Assembly (NCBI GenBank): GCA_035544215.1
Contig: DATKHY010000007.1
Location: 930,001-994,000 of the forward strand
Direction of reading: 5' to 3'
Origin: Candidatus Binatia bacterium
GTDB lineage: Bacteria; Vulcanimicrobiota; Vulcanimicrobiia; Vulcanimicrobiales; Vulcanimicrobiaceae
DNA length: 64,000 bases
The translations under genes were made by a program, and so were the position numbers. Position 1 is the first letter of the stretch; each line of letters opens with the position of its first letter. Positions 18,250 through 26,664 of the stretch are shown piece after piece. Under the pieces are notes generated by a model, which was given only the letters and a program-made list of their open reading frames with translations, made no database searches and was not told the DNA's origin.

Positions 18250-19815
18250 ATGGCGAAAACCCTCGGGTTTACCCTCGTTGCACTCATGCTCGCGTCACCG
18301 TTCCGACTCGCGTACGGGGACGTCGATCCGGTCGCGTTGCAGAACAAGGCCATCGCTGAAGTCCGCGCCTGCCAGGCTACGTACCGCCGAACGGGCGCCT
18401 GTGACCAGGCACAACTCAACGACGCTAAAGCAAACCTCTTAGAGAGCAACAAGGCCTTCCACGCCCGAGGAAACTATGGCGGGGAGGCACTCGGTGACGT
18501 CTTTCTCGCAAAAATCGCAGGCCTGATCAGTCCGGGTCAGTCCGCGACGGAGCAGTTTGCGCTTTACAAGTCGGCGGCCGGGCTGGCTCAACAGGGCGGC
18601 AACGCCGATTATCAATCGCGCGCCTTGACTGGACTCGCCTATGTCGAGGGTCAAGAACAAAATAATATCAGTGCCGGTTTGAGAGACGCGACCGCAGCGG
18701 TTGACTTCGCCACCCGAGCAAACAACAGCGTGGACCTGTTCGACGCCTTGACGACGCGGGCGATCGTGGAAGCCAGGGGCTCCGATATCGATGGGGCTTC
18801 CAACGATTACAATCGTGCCGTAGCGATCGTCAATCGTGTTAACGATGTCAACTTGGTCATGAGCGGCTATCTCGATATGGAGATCATATGGCAAGATCAA
18901 GGGACCGAATGTCAGAAGGATTCGCAAAATCCGTCCGTCTGCGAACAAGAGTACGGATACGCTAAGACGGACCTGGAGAAAGCCGCGCAGATCGCCCACG
19001 CGCAAGGCTACGCCTTCGTCGTTGCTCAGCTCATCGAGCCAAGGCAGAAAGAACTGGCGCTATTGGAAAGCGAACTTTCCAAAGGCCAAGAGCTGCGCGG
19101 TCAGCTCGCCACCGCATCCGCAACTCACATCACGAACGCCTCGCAGGTCGTCATGCTCAGGCAATTCTCGCCGTATCAGAATCCGGACACGGCGAAGACC
19201 ATGAGCCAGCTCCTCTCCCAGTTTGGCCCGCTCAACGCCTCCGACGAGCGGGCCCCGTACGTCCAAGGGATGCTGCTCGAGGCCGAAGGGAAGAACGATC
19301 AGGCGTTATCCTCTTACATGAAGGCCGTGAGCTTGCTCGAGCAAGATCGGCGGAGTCTCCAAGATCCGCAAAGTCGAACCGCGTTCCTCTCGGATCGCAC
19401 GGAGTTTTACTACGCTGCAATCTTGGAGCTGCTCGATCACCAACGCTACTCGGAAGCGTTTGCGCTCATGGAACGCGCCCGTGCCAGGGCCCTAGCGGAT
19501 CTTTTGGCGAACCGGCCGCCCCGCGTCGCGAAACCGGAGGAACAACAACTGCTCGCGGAGTCGCTGTCGATCAACGCGCAGCTTGCCAAAGACCAGCAAT
19601 CTCTCTATAACTTGACGCCGGGTCCCGACACGAACGACGAAATCCAGCGACTGCAGGCTGCGATCCAGGACCTCGAGCGGCAGTCGGCGACGGTGCAATC
19701 GAAAATCGCGACGCAAGCTCCGGAGCTCAACCGGTTGATGGCAGCAAACCCCGTCTCGTTGCAGCAGGCCCAGGGCAGGCCCGAGCCGGCGGCTACGATC
19801 TCATCTGCTATCTGA
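18250..19815 (+). CDS. TPR-CHAT protein, N-terminal part (split by frameshift)
   Basis: 521 residues from ATG at 18250, GGAGG 8 nt upstream. A signal peptide ('FTLVALMLASPFRLAYG') is followed by TPR-like helical repeats over roughly residues 30-400 and a coiled-coil stretch before the CHAT domain. The frame ends at 19815 shortly after 'ANPVSLQQAQ', which in TPR-CHAT proteins leads directly into the protease domain. That domain continues in the -1 frame (19785-20756) without its own start codon. So this is one gene broken by a missing base within about 19762-19790, or one read by -1 frameshifting, or a sequencing error. It is the first gene of a + strand operon. Confidence 0.85.
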   Translation: MAKTLGFTLVALMLASPFRLAYGDVDPVALQNKAIAEVRACQATYRRTGACDQAQLNDAKANLLESNKAFHARGNYGGEALGDVFLAKIAGLISPGQSATEQFALYKSAAGLAQQGGNADYQSRALTGLAYVEGQEQNNISAGLRDATAAVDFATRANNSVDLFDALTTRAIVEARGSDIDGASNDYNRAVAIVNRVNDVNLVMSGYLDMEIIWQDQGTECQKDSQNPSVCEQEYGYAKTDLEKAAQIAHAQGYAFVVAQLIEPRQKELALLESELSKGQELRGQLATASATHITNASQVVMLRQFSPYQNPDTAKTMSQLLSQFGPLNASDERAPYVQGMLLEAEGKNDQALSSYMKAVSLLEQDRRSLQDPQSRTAFLSDRTEFYYAAILELLDHQRYSEAFALMERARARALADLLANRPPRVAKPEEQQLLAESLSINAQLAKDQQSLYNLTPGPDTNDEIQRLQAAIQDLERQSATVQSKIATQAPELNRLMAANPVSLQQAQGRPEPAATISSAI

Positions 19816-20756
19816 CGCTGGATCAAGGCCTGATCGTCTGGCACATTAACGGCGACGGCGTCCAGGTCCGCGGAGTCTTATTCGTTCGCGATCTCGTCAA
19901 TAAAGACGTTACGACCCTTGGCAATAGCCTCAGCGACGTTCACTCAAACTTCGATAACCCAACCGCGAAAGAGCTCTACCTCGTCGCGGTTAGTCCCATT
20001 CTGAGGTTCGTCAAGAGCAATCACCTGGTCATCATCCCGCACGGAGAGCTGAGTCTGTTGCCGTTCCAGGTGCTCGAGGATCCGTCGAACGGATCGTATC
20101 TCGGCGAGCGGTACGCAATTTCTTATGCGCCTAGCGCCACAATTTTATCGACGCTCGTTACGCACCCGAACGTCAAGGAGGGCAAGCTGCTGGGTGTGGA
20201 GGGGCCTGGAATTCCAAACGCTCCGCAGGAAGTGAGCCACATCGCTGCGCTCTATCCCGGACGACACCTCGTCGTTGATGCGGAATCTGCAACGAAAGAA
20301 CGCGTTTCGAGCTTGGTGGGCGGGTACAGCCTGATTCATTTTTCCGTGCATGGCCAGTTCGATGCTTCCGATCCGATGCTGTCCTTCTTACTGTTGACGC
20401 CCGGTTCGTCCGCTGAGAACGGCCGCCTTACTGCAGCCGAAATGTTCGCTTTGCCGCTGCAGCGCAACAGTCTGGTCGTGCTTAGCGCGTGCGAGACGGG
20501 GCAGGTCGTAGTGACGAGTTCGAACGAGACCCTGGGTATGATACAGGCGCTGCTCTACGCCGGAGCCACGAACGTTGTGCTTTCCGACTGGGCCGTCAAC
20601 GACGAGTCCACTCAAATTTGGATGGAAACGTTCTACCGACAAGCTCAGACGCATCCGGCACCCGAGGCAGCGAGGCTCGCCCTAATTGCGGTGCGCAAGA
20701 AACCAGAGTTCCACAGCCCCTTCTTCTGGGGTCCGTTCGTGATGACGGGAAAGTAG
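19785..20756 (+). CDS. CHAT protease domain, C-terminal part of the split gene
   Basis: About 323 residues in the frame shifted by -1 relative to 18250. It begins 'AGGYDLICYLTLDQGLIVW', as expected for the start of a CHAT domain. It keeps 'VIIPHGELSLLPF', the catalytic His in 'HFSVHG' and the catalytic Cys in 'LSACETG', ending with 'FFWGPFVM' as intact CHAT domains do. CHAT domains are caspase-like cysteine peptidases (TPR-CHAT/separase clan). There is no ATG or GTG in frame before a TTG at 20058, and starting there would remove the first strands. The intact dyad argues against long-standing decay. It is followed after 3 nt by the membrane-protein gene. Confidence 0.85.
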   Translation, partial: AGGYDLICYLTLDQGLIVWHINGDGVQVRGVLFVRDLVNKDVTTLGNSLSDVHSNFDNPTAKELYLVAVSPILRFVKSNHLVIIPHGELSLLPFQVLEDPSNGSYLGERYAISYAPSATILSTLVTHPNVKEGKLLGVEGPGIPNAPQEVSHIAALYPGRHLVVDAESATKERVSSLVGGYSLIHFSVHGQFDASDPMLSFLLLTPGSSAENGRLTAAEMFALPLQRNSLVVLSACETGQVVVTSSNETLGMIQALLYAGATNVVLSDWAVNDESTQIWMETFYRQAQTHPAPEAARLALIAVRKKPEFHSPFFWGPFVMTGK

Positions 20757-20759
20757 CGG

Positions 20760-21650
20760 ATGGAAAGGCTCGGCGGCACAGGATCCGGTCTGTTGGACGG
20801 GCTGGCTGGTCTCACGGCTAGGTGGAGCGTCCTGACGGCGATCGGGACCTTCATGCTCTATCTCGCCGGCTATCTCGCCCTGCGCTTTCAGTTGAGCATG
20901 TACGGTGTCGTGACGAATCTCGACGTTCTCGACGAGAAGTACCTCTTCGCGGGTTGCAGGTTTTTCGTATACTTGGTCTCTTGTGTACCCAACGTTTTGC
21001 TGCTCGTCCTGATTTTCGGTTTTCTCCTCTATCTGCCATACAGGTTGCTGCCGAAATCGTTAAGAGATGCGCTCGAGAACCGGCTTTCTATCGCGTTGAG
21101 AAAACCGAACGCACTACTCTTGATCGGCGTGGTAGCCGGTCTCGCATTAGTTCAGTTCGTCCTTCGCAATTCGTTCGACTACGGCAACGTGCTTTTTAGA
21201 AAAGATCTGCCGCCGCACGAATGGGTGAACGCGATTCTGCTGGGCACTCGGGGCATGCGAGCGCTATACTTCACGGGTTTAGTGGCAGGAGTACTGTTGA
21301 CGTGCGGGCTTCTTGTTGCGGCGCTACGGTTCGCGCCGCTGGGAACGTCGTTGTCGAGAGCGCTGCTTGCCGTGCTGGCATTTCTGGTCGCAGTAGAGTG
21401 GCTTCTGCTTCCAGTGAACTACGGAATTCTTATCGACAGTCAGAATCTGCCGCGCTTGGCAGCGCCCACCTGCACCTGGCTGGTCTGGGAGAACCGAGAC
21501 GTTCTCACCTATTTCGTTCGCGAAGCCGGCGACAGGCGATCGCTGCTCACCGTTCCCCGCAAGGACAACACCGTAAAGGTCGTGGGTGAGGATGCGATAT
21601 TTCAAGTGCTCTTCCGAGGGGGTCGTGAATCGAGCTGTGCGCCGCAGTAG
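20760..21650 (+). CDS. Five-TM membrane protein downstream of CHAT
   Basis: 296 residues, ATG 3 nt after the CHAT stop. Predicted TM helices lie at about 23-45, 68-97, 117-137, 167-191 and 198-221. The remaining 75 residues form a soluble C-terminal tail with 'TWLVWENRDVLTYFV' and 'DNTVKVVGEDAIFQVLF'. No transporter or enzyme motif is visible. The tight operon suggests a membrane partner, substrate or anchor of the exported TPR-CHAT protein. Not recognised. Confidence 0.82.
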   Translation: MERLGGTGSGLLDGLAGLTARWSVLTAIGTFMLYLAGYLALRFQLSMYGVVTNLDVLDEKYLFAGCRFFVYLVSCVPNVLLLVLIFGFLLYLPYRLLPKSLRDALENRLSIALRKPNALLLIGVVAGLALVQFVLRNSFDYGNVLFRKDLPPHEWVNAILLGTRGMRALYFTGLVAGVLLTCGLLVAALRFAPLGTSLSRALLAVLAFLVAVEWLLLPVNYGILIDSQNLPRLAAPTCTWLVWENRDVLTYFVREAGDRRSLLTVPRKDNTVKVVGEDAIFQVLFRGGRESSCAPQ

Positions 21651-22419
21651 AGCTCTGGGTGAGCTCGCCCAAACGGTCGCATGCGCGACGATCCTGCTGA
21701 CGGTTACGCTGGCAGCAGCCACGCCTCGACCAACTCCAACCGCCACGCCCTCGCCGGCGGTCCCCGAATCGTTCCTCAGCGGTGTCCTCCGCTTCCTCGG
21801 CGTATCGCACGACCCCAGTTCGCTCAAAGGGCCCGGGGACGAAGTGGTAACGGGTCAATTGTGGATCGCCGACTTGAGCTCGAAATCGACGAGAAAACTA
21901 ACTTCGAACGGCGGTTATCGCTCTCCGGTGTTCGTCCCCGGAAGTCCGGATGTGATCGCGTTGAAGGGCGATGAGGTCGTCCGCGTGCGAGCGAACGACG
22001 GCAACGAGTCTGCGCTGTTCGCCGTTAACTCCATCACGAAGCTAGTCGGCTTCCGCGATGACGATCCGACTGCGCTACTCGTGTTGCTCGGCGGCACTCA
22101 GCCGCACGCGGGCATACTGTCGCTGAAATCCGCCGCCGTGCAGACGTTGCCGTACAACGCTTCTTCGAGCCGCGACCGCGAGATGCTCGCGCATCTTGCC
22201 GGGTGGGAACGCGATTACGGCAATACGAGTCTCTACGTAAAACGCGAATCGAAGCAGACGGTTTCAGGGACGATCGAGTGGAGCGACGTGTTCCTCAAGA
22301 CTGGAAGCGGGGATCCCGTGGACACTAGCCAGTGCGGCGGGGTTGATTGCGGGCAACCTTCCCTCTCCCCCGACGGGACCTTAGTCGTTTTCGTTCGGTC
22401 TGATAGCAACCAACCTTGA
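21625..22419 (+). CDS. Exported beta-propeller-like protein (PD40/TolB type)
   Basis: 264 residues from GTG at 21625, chosen over an upstream ATG because GAGGGGG precedes it; it overlaps the previous gene by 26 bases. A hydrophobic export signal ('TVACATILLTVTLAAATPRP') leads to a Thr/Pro linker. Then come repeated strands: 'GQLWIADLSSKSTRKLTSNG', 'DVIALKGDEVVRVRA' and 'PSLSPDGTLVVFVRS'. The last is the WD40-like PD40 signature found in TolB-type propellers. It is short for a full propeller (about four blades). Probably periplasmic or surface-associated, working with the CHAT operon. Confidence 0.8.
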   Translation: MNRAVRRSRALGELAQTVACATILLTVTLAAATPRPTPTATPSPAVPESFLSGVLRFLGVSHDPSSLKGPGDEVVTGQLWIADLSSKSTRKLTSNGGYRSPVFVPGSPDVIALKGDEVVRVRANDGNESALFAVNSITKLVGFRDDDPTALLVLLGGTQPHAGILSLKSAAVQTLPYNASSSRDREMLAHLAGWERDYGNTSLYVKRESKQTVSGTIEWSDVFLKTGSGDPVDTSQCGGVDCGQPSLSPDGTLVVFVRSDSNQP

Positions 22420-22442
22420 CCTGCCAATAGGAGAGAATTGAA

Positions 22443-22874
22443 ATGAGTCAGGCTAACCGATGGACAATTCACTCGCTTGTTATCCTGGTTCTGGTTATAG
22501 CGCCTGCCCTCGCTCGCGCGCAGACCAATGCGTTGCAATGGGATCAACTATGCTCGGCCGCGGTGCAGAAAGGCGACTGGCACGGCGTAGTCGACAGCTG
22601 TTCTCATGAAGAGGTGATTATTGCCGGCGCCATGCAAGATAGCGGCACGCCACAGGCCGAAAAAGAACAACTCGGCGAAATATTAGTCGTGGCAGAGGTT
22701 CGACTCGTTGCGGGTTACGCCGGGGTCGGCGACAGCCAGGCAGCGAGGCAACAGGTCGCGCTCGCTCGGCAGACCTTACAGCTCACAACAGTACTGGGTC
22801 TAGATACGGCGTCACCCAAGTACAAAGAACTCCAAGGCCGGATTGATGCCGTGGCACGGGCGGTGGGCCCTTAA
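22443..22874 (+). CDS. Small exported helical protein
   Basis: 143 residues, ATG at 22443 with AGGAGAG upstream. The signal peptide is 'LVILVLVIAPALARAQ'. The mature part is helical, with 'SAAVQKGDWHGVVDSCSHEE' resembling half a TPR unit and a possible Cys pair. It ends in a helix 'YKELQGRIDAVARAV'. It is the last gene of the CHAT operon and converges on the cyclase gene. Possibly a TPR-like partner of the TPR-CHAT protein. Confidence 0.78.
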   Translation: MSQANRWTIHSLVILVLVIAPALARAQTNALQWDQLCSAAVQKGDWHGVVDSCSHEEVIIAGAMQDSGTPQAEKEQLGEILVVAEVRLVAGYAGVGDSQAARQQVALARQTLQLTTVLGLDTASPKYKELQGRIDAVARAVGP

Positions 22875-22885
22875 AGGGGCGGCGT

Positions 22886-25651
22886 TCATATCGACAGCGC
22901 CTCCTCTACCGCACGCTCCTCGGTCAGCAAATTGCCTTCTTCTCTCAGCGTCGCCAGCTCGTCTTCGCACAATACGGCGCTCAGGGCTATGACCATCTTA
23001 TCGTATTCCTGCTGCTCGGTGTACTCGCGCACCGCGTCGAGTTTCGTGAGGCGGCCGTCGATATAGGCGAGGACGCGGGCCGCGCGGCTCCGATCCTCGC
23101 GCATGCGCTCCGCGCCATCGCTCGGGCGAAGCGCGGCAACGGCCGCCAGATGCTGCAGCGCCCAGGCGACGGCGACGTCGTAATGCGCGTCGCGCGCGAG
23201 CCGCAGCGCGTCGCGTGCCGGCGTGAGCGCTTCCTCGTAGCGCCCTAGTGCGATCAGGTACGCGGCGACGTTGCACATCAAAAAAGCGACGCGCTGCGTA
23301 TATCCTGCTCGGACGACGCCGTCGAGGGCCTCGTTTGCGACCTGCAGCGCCGCCTCCGCGTTTCCGGCGCTAAACTCCGCCTCGGCGAGGTTCGCGGCAA
23401 CCGACGCCGCGTACCGCTCCGCCCCGCCGGCTCGAAAGATCGCGAGGGCTTCGAAAGAGTGTGCCCGCGCGCCGGCGACGTCGCCACGCGCCATGGACAC
23501 GATCGCGAGATTCTCTAGCGACAGGCCGACGAGCGTCTCGGAGCCCTCTGCGCGAAACGCTGCGAGCGCCTCGCGCAGCAGCGCCTCGGCCTCGGCAATT
23601 CGCCCCTCTAGGAGCAACCCCCGGCCGACGTGGCGTTGAGCCCGCGGGATGCCCCGCGGATCGCCGAGCGCGCGATAGCGCTCCAGCGCGCGCGCGGCGG
23701 CGTGATAGCTCGCCTTGTGCAGCCCGAGCACGCCGTCGAGCTGCGACTCGCAGAGTTCGAGCTCTGCGATCACGTCTTGCGGCGTCGTCTCGTCAATGCA
23801 GGCCTGCGCCGCGTCGATCCAGCGCCGCCCCTCGGACGCAAGCAAAAACGCCCAGCCCCGCGTGAGCGCGGCGGCGAGCCTCTGTCCGAGCAGCGCATCG
23901 TGTCGGGCCGTCAGCGCCCACTCCAGCGCGGCGTGCCAGTTCTCGATCTCCGGCTCGACCTGGACGAACCACTTGTCGTCGGCCGTCGTGTCGTACGCTT
24001 TTTCGAGCCGATCCGCGAGATCGAGAAACGCCGCGGCGTGCGCGCGCGCGGCGGCCGCGTCCTCTCCGTTTTCGGCGAGCTTCTCGCGCGCGTACTGGCG
24101 CGTCGATTCGAGCAGGCGATAGCGCGTCACGCTTCCGCTGGGCTCCGTTTGTACGAGAGACTTGTCGACCAGCGAGGTCAGCAGCTCGAGCACGGCGATC
24201 TCGTCGACCGCTTCGTCTCCACAGACGGCACTCGTGGTCTCCAGTGTGAATCCACCGGCGAAGATCGCGAGCTTGCGGAAGAGCGTGCGCTCCTGCTCCG
24301 AGAGCAGGTCGTAGCTCCAGTCGATCAGGGCTCGCATCGTTTGATGCCGTGGCAGCGCGCCGCGGTCGCCGCCGGTGAGCACGCGGAAGCGCTCGTCGAG
24401 CTTTTGCAACAGCTGCTGCGGCGACAGCACTTTGATTCGGGCCGCGGCGAGCTCGATGGCGAGCGGTATGCCGTCGAGGCGTCGCGAGATCTCCGTGACG
24501 ACCGCGGCATTCGCATCGGTGAGCTCGAAGCGCGAATCGGACGCCGCGGCGCGGTCCGCGAAGAGCGCGACGGCTCCGTAGGGGCGCGCCGACCCGGCGG
24601 TCATCGTTTCGTCGACGGGCGGCACCGCGAGCGACGGAAGCCGAAAGACGTGCTCGCCGGCGATGTTCAGGCTCTCGCGGCTCGTCGCCAGGATGCGAAC
24701 TTCGGGGCACGCACGCAGGATCGCGCCGGCAGCGTCGCGGACGCCGTCGATGACGTGCTCGCAGTTATCGAGGATCAACAGCAGGCGGCGCGGCTTGAGG
24801 TGGGCGAGCAACGTATCCAGGAGCGGCTGGTTGTGCGACTCGCGTACGTTCAGCGCGTGCGCGATCGCCGGCGCAACCGATGACTGGTCGGAGATGCTCG
24901 CGAGCTCGACGAGCCAAACGCCGTCAGCGAACGCGTCGAGCAGCTCCGCACCCGCCTGAATCGCGCAGCGCGTCTTACCCGCACCGCCCGTGCCGACGAG
25001 CGTCACCAGACGGTCGTTCTGGAGCAGCGACTTGATCTCGCGCACGTCGCCGTCGCGGCCGACGAACGACGTGATCTGCGGCGGCAGGTTGTTAGGCAGC
25101 GCGTCCAGCGAGCGTAGCGGCGGAAACGATTCGCGCAGGCCGGGCGCGAGGAGCTGATAGACGTGCTCCGCGCGCGCGAGGTCCTTAAGCCGGTGCGCGC
25201 CGAGATCGAGCAGGCCGGTCAGCGCCGGCATCTCGCCTTCGAGCAGCGCCACGGTGGCGCTCGAGATCAAGACCTGCTCGCCGTGGCCGATCGCCAGAAG
25301 GCGCGCGACGCGGTTGACCGTCGGGCCGAAGTAGTCGCCGTCGCGCTCCTGCGGCGCTCCCGTGTGCAGCGCCATGCGCACGAACACGCCGCCGATCGCC
25401 GAGAAATCTTCCGCGGCCAGCGCGTGTTGCGCGTCGATCGCCGCCGCGACCGCGGCCGGCGCCGTTGCGAAGACGGCGTAGAAGGCATCGCCGACCGTCT
25501 TGAAGACCTCGCCGCCGTGCGCGCCGATGGCCGCGCGCATCAAAGCGTCGTGGCGGCTCAGCGCGGCGGCCATCGCGTCGCGATCCTGCCCCCAGCGCTG
25601 CGTGCTGCCCTCGATGTCGGTAAACAGAAAGGTCAGAGTCCGGCTGACCAT
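22886..25651 (-). CDS. Class III nucleotidyl cyclase/NB-ARC ATPase/TPR regulator
   Basis: 921 residues from ATG at 25651; sequence upstream is intergenic repeat, so the longer open frame is rejected. Residues 1-165 are an adenylate/guanylate cyclase domain with metal aspartates D12 ('FTDIEGST') and D55 ('KTVGDAF') and 'TVNRVARL' (111-118). An NB-ARC/AfsR-like ATPase follows: P-loop 'GTGGAGKT' (220-227), Walker B 'LLLILDNCEHV', a later 'RLDGIPLAIELAAARI' segment, then TPR-like repeats to the end. No DNA-binding domain is visible. Such cyclase-STAND fusions are common in soil bacteria and probably couple an internal signal to cAMP or cGMP. A fossil duplicate of its 3' end lies at 17200. Confidence 0.92.
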   Translation of the reverse strand: MVSRTLTFLFTDIEGSTQRWGQDRDAMAAALSRHDALMRAAIGAHGGEVFKTVGDAFYAVFATAPAAVAAAIDAQHALAAEDFSAIGGVFVRMALHTGAPQERDGDYFGPTVNRVARLLAIGHGEQVLISSATVALLEGEMPALTGLLDLGAHRLKDLARAEHVYQLLAPGLRESFPPLRSLDALPNNLPPQITSFVGRDGDVREIKSLLQNDRLVTLVGTGGAGKTRCAIQAGAELLDAFADGVWLVELASISDQSSVAPAIAHALNVRESHNQPLLDTLLAHLKPRRLLLILDNCEHVIDGVRDAAGAILRACPEVRILATSRESLNIAGEHVFRLPSLAVPPVDETMTAGSARPYGAVALFADRAAASDSRFELTDANAAVVTEISRRLDGIPLAIELAAARIKVLSPQQLLQKLDERFRVLTGGDRGALPRHQTMRALIDWSYDLLSEQERTLFRKLAIFAGGFTLETTSAVCGDEAVDEIAVLELLTSLVDKSLVQTEPSGSVTRYRLLESTRQYAREKLAENGEDAAAARAHAAAFLDLADRLEKAYDTTADDKWFVQVEPEIENWHAALEWALTARHDALLGQRLAAALTRGWAFLLASEGRRWIDAAQACIDETTPQDVIAELELCESQLDGVLGLHKASYHAAARALERYRALGDPRGIPRAQRHVGRGLLLEGRIAEAEALLREALAAFRAEGSETLVGLSLENLAIVSMARGDVAGARAHSFEALAIFRAGGAERYAASVAANLAEAEFSAGNAEAALQVANEALDGVVRAGYTQRVAFLMCNVAAYLIALGRYEEALTPARDALRLARDAHYDVAVAWALQHLAAVAALRPSDGAERMREDRSRAARVLAYIDGRLTKLDAVREYTEQQEYDKMVIALSAVLCEDELATLREEGNLLTEERAVEEALSI

Positions 25652-25678
25652 GCGCCTGGGTTCGAGCCCACAAGCCAT

Positions 25679-25790
25679 GTCACCCTGAGCGGAGGCGCGA
25701 AGCCGAGCTGTCATCCTGAGGAGCGCGCGAAGCGCGCGTCTCGAAGGACGAAAGACGGAATAGTGCCACTCACCTGGCCCGGCGTAAACA
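25679..25790. repeat. Intergenic repeat units upstream of the cyclase gene
   Basis: Two imperfect units of the 'TGTCATCCTGAG...TCGAAGGACGAA' type, the second containing the palindrome GCGCGCGAAGCGCGCG and ending 'TAGTGCCACTCACC'. Near-copies occur at 26434-26600, 49614-49712, 59708-59821 and 63851-63902. Confidence 0.75.
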
Positions 25791-25871
25791 CGCCGCATCA
25801 GTCTTGCAGGAAAGCCGCGGGCAAGCTATGCTTCTGCTAGATCTCTTTGCCCACGTTGCGGAGGTGCCTTG

Positions 25872-26423
25872 ATGCGCTCTTGGACGCACAACGATCTTAG
25901 ACGCTTTCTCATCGGCGTCGCCGTGATTCTCTTGGGATTGTGGATCACGAATCGGTACTCCCTCGCCGACGACGCCGCAACGTTGGATTCGTGGCAAACT
26001 TCGTTTAACGAAGTTTGGCAGGCAGACGAGTGCGTACAAGAGTTTCAGTCGTGGAAGAACTATTGGGGACGGGTGCACACCTTTTATTTTGGCGGCAAAG
26101 GATCCGACGGCTGGTTCGCCTTCGGTCAGACGATACTCTCGCACGTTACCGATTCCGCAGCGCAAGCCACCGTTTCCACCCAACTCACGTTGCTCGGTCG
26201 CAGAATCGGCGGAGAATGGGCCAAAGAAGACGGTTGCCGCAAAGTCCGAAGCAGCAGCGCGGGATTACATAAACTCCTTGAGCCCGGAAGACCCGCACTT
26301 GCCGACTGGGAAAATCAGCTGCAAACTGCGGCAAAGAAGGACTCCGGAAACGGGCAATCGGTCGAGGCCGCGATGAATTCGATTTCCAAGAATCTTGACG
26401 CGCTGGGCATCGCAAACCCGTAA
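25872..26423 (+). CDS. Membrane-anchored hypothetical protein
   Basis: 183 residues. ATG at 25872 with GGAGGTG 7 nt upstream, preferred to the adjacent TTG. One N-terminal TM helix ('FLIGVAVILLGLWITNRYSL') anchors a mostly helical soluble domain with Trp-rich 'SWQTSFNEVWQADECVQEF' and 'GRRIGGEWAKEDGCRKV'. The two Cys could pair. Not recognised. It is flanked on both sides by clusters of the intergenic repeat and is divergent from the cyclase gene. Its promoter and start were duplicated at 17393. Confidence 0.78.
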   Translation: MRSWTHNDLRRFLIGVAVILLGLWITNRYSLADDAATLDSWQTSFNEVWQADECVQEFQSWKNYWGRVHTFYFGGKGSDGWFAFGQTILSHVTDSAAQATVSTQLTLLGRRIGGEWAKEDGCRKVRSSSAGLHKLLEPGRPALADWENQLQTAAKKDSGNGQSVEAAMNSISKNLDALGIANP

Positions 26424-26433
26424 TCGCCCCACA

Positions 26434-26600
26434 TTGTCATCCTGAGGAGCGCGCGGAGCGCGCGTCTCGAAGGACGAAGGACGCTAGTGCCACGCAGTCC
26501 TGAGCGAGCGCAGCTTTGTCATTCTGAGCGAAGCGCCGAAGGCGCGGAGTCGAAGAACGAAGGACGGCGTAGTGCCACTCACCTAGCCCGAAAATGGCGC
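26434..26600. repeat. Cluster of intergenic repeat units
   Basis: Two to three units of the same family as 25679-25790: 'TGTCATCCTGAGGAGCGCGC' with palindromic core, then 'TGTCATTCTGAGCGAAGCG', each closing with 'CGAAGGACG...TAGTGCCAC'. The end 'GTAGTGCCACTCACCTAGCC' nearly duplicates the end of the first cluster. Confidence 0.75.
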
Positions 26601-26664
26601 GCCGGGCCCTTCGCCTTCCCGAGGATGCCAGGCGTATGGCACTCCGCGGTGGCAAAATAGGCTC

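Noticed and set aside
23630-24883. 417-aa + strand open frame opposite the cyclase gene
   Set aside because: Antisense shadow: Arg-rich, no motifs.
25652-25680. tRNA T-loop-like GGGTTCGAGCCC
   Set aside because: No cloverleaf or anticodon arm around it; it lies at the start of the cyclase gene and its upstream repeat.
25679-26600. Repeat clusters as a CRISPR array
   Set aside because: Units are imperfect, palindromic, irregularly spaced and dispersed in the window, without unique spacers or cas genes.
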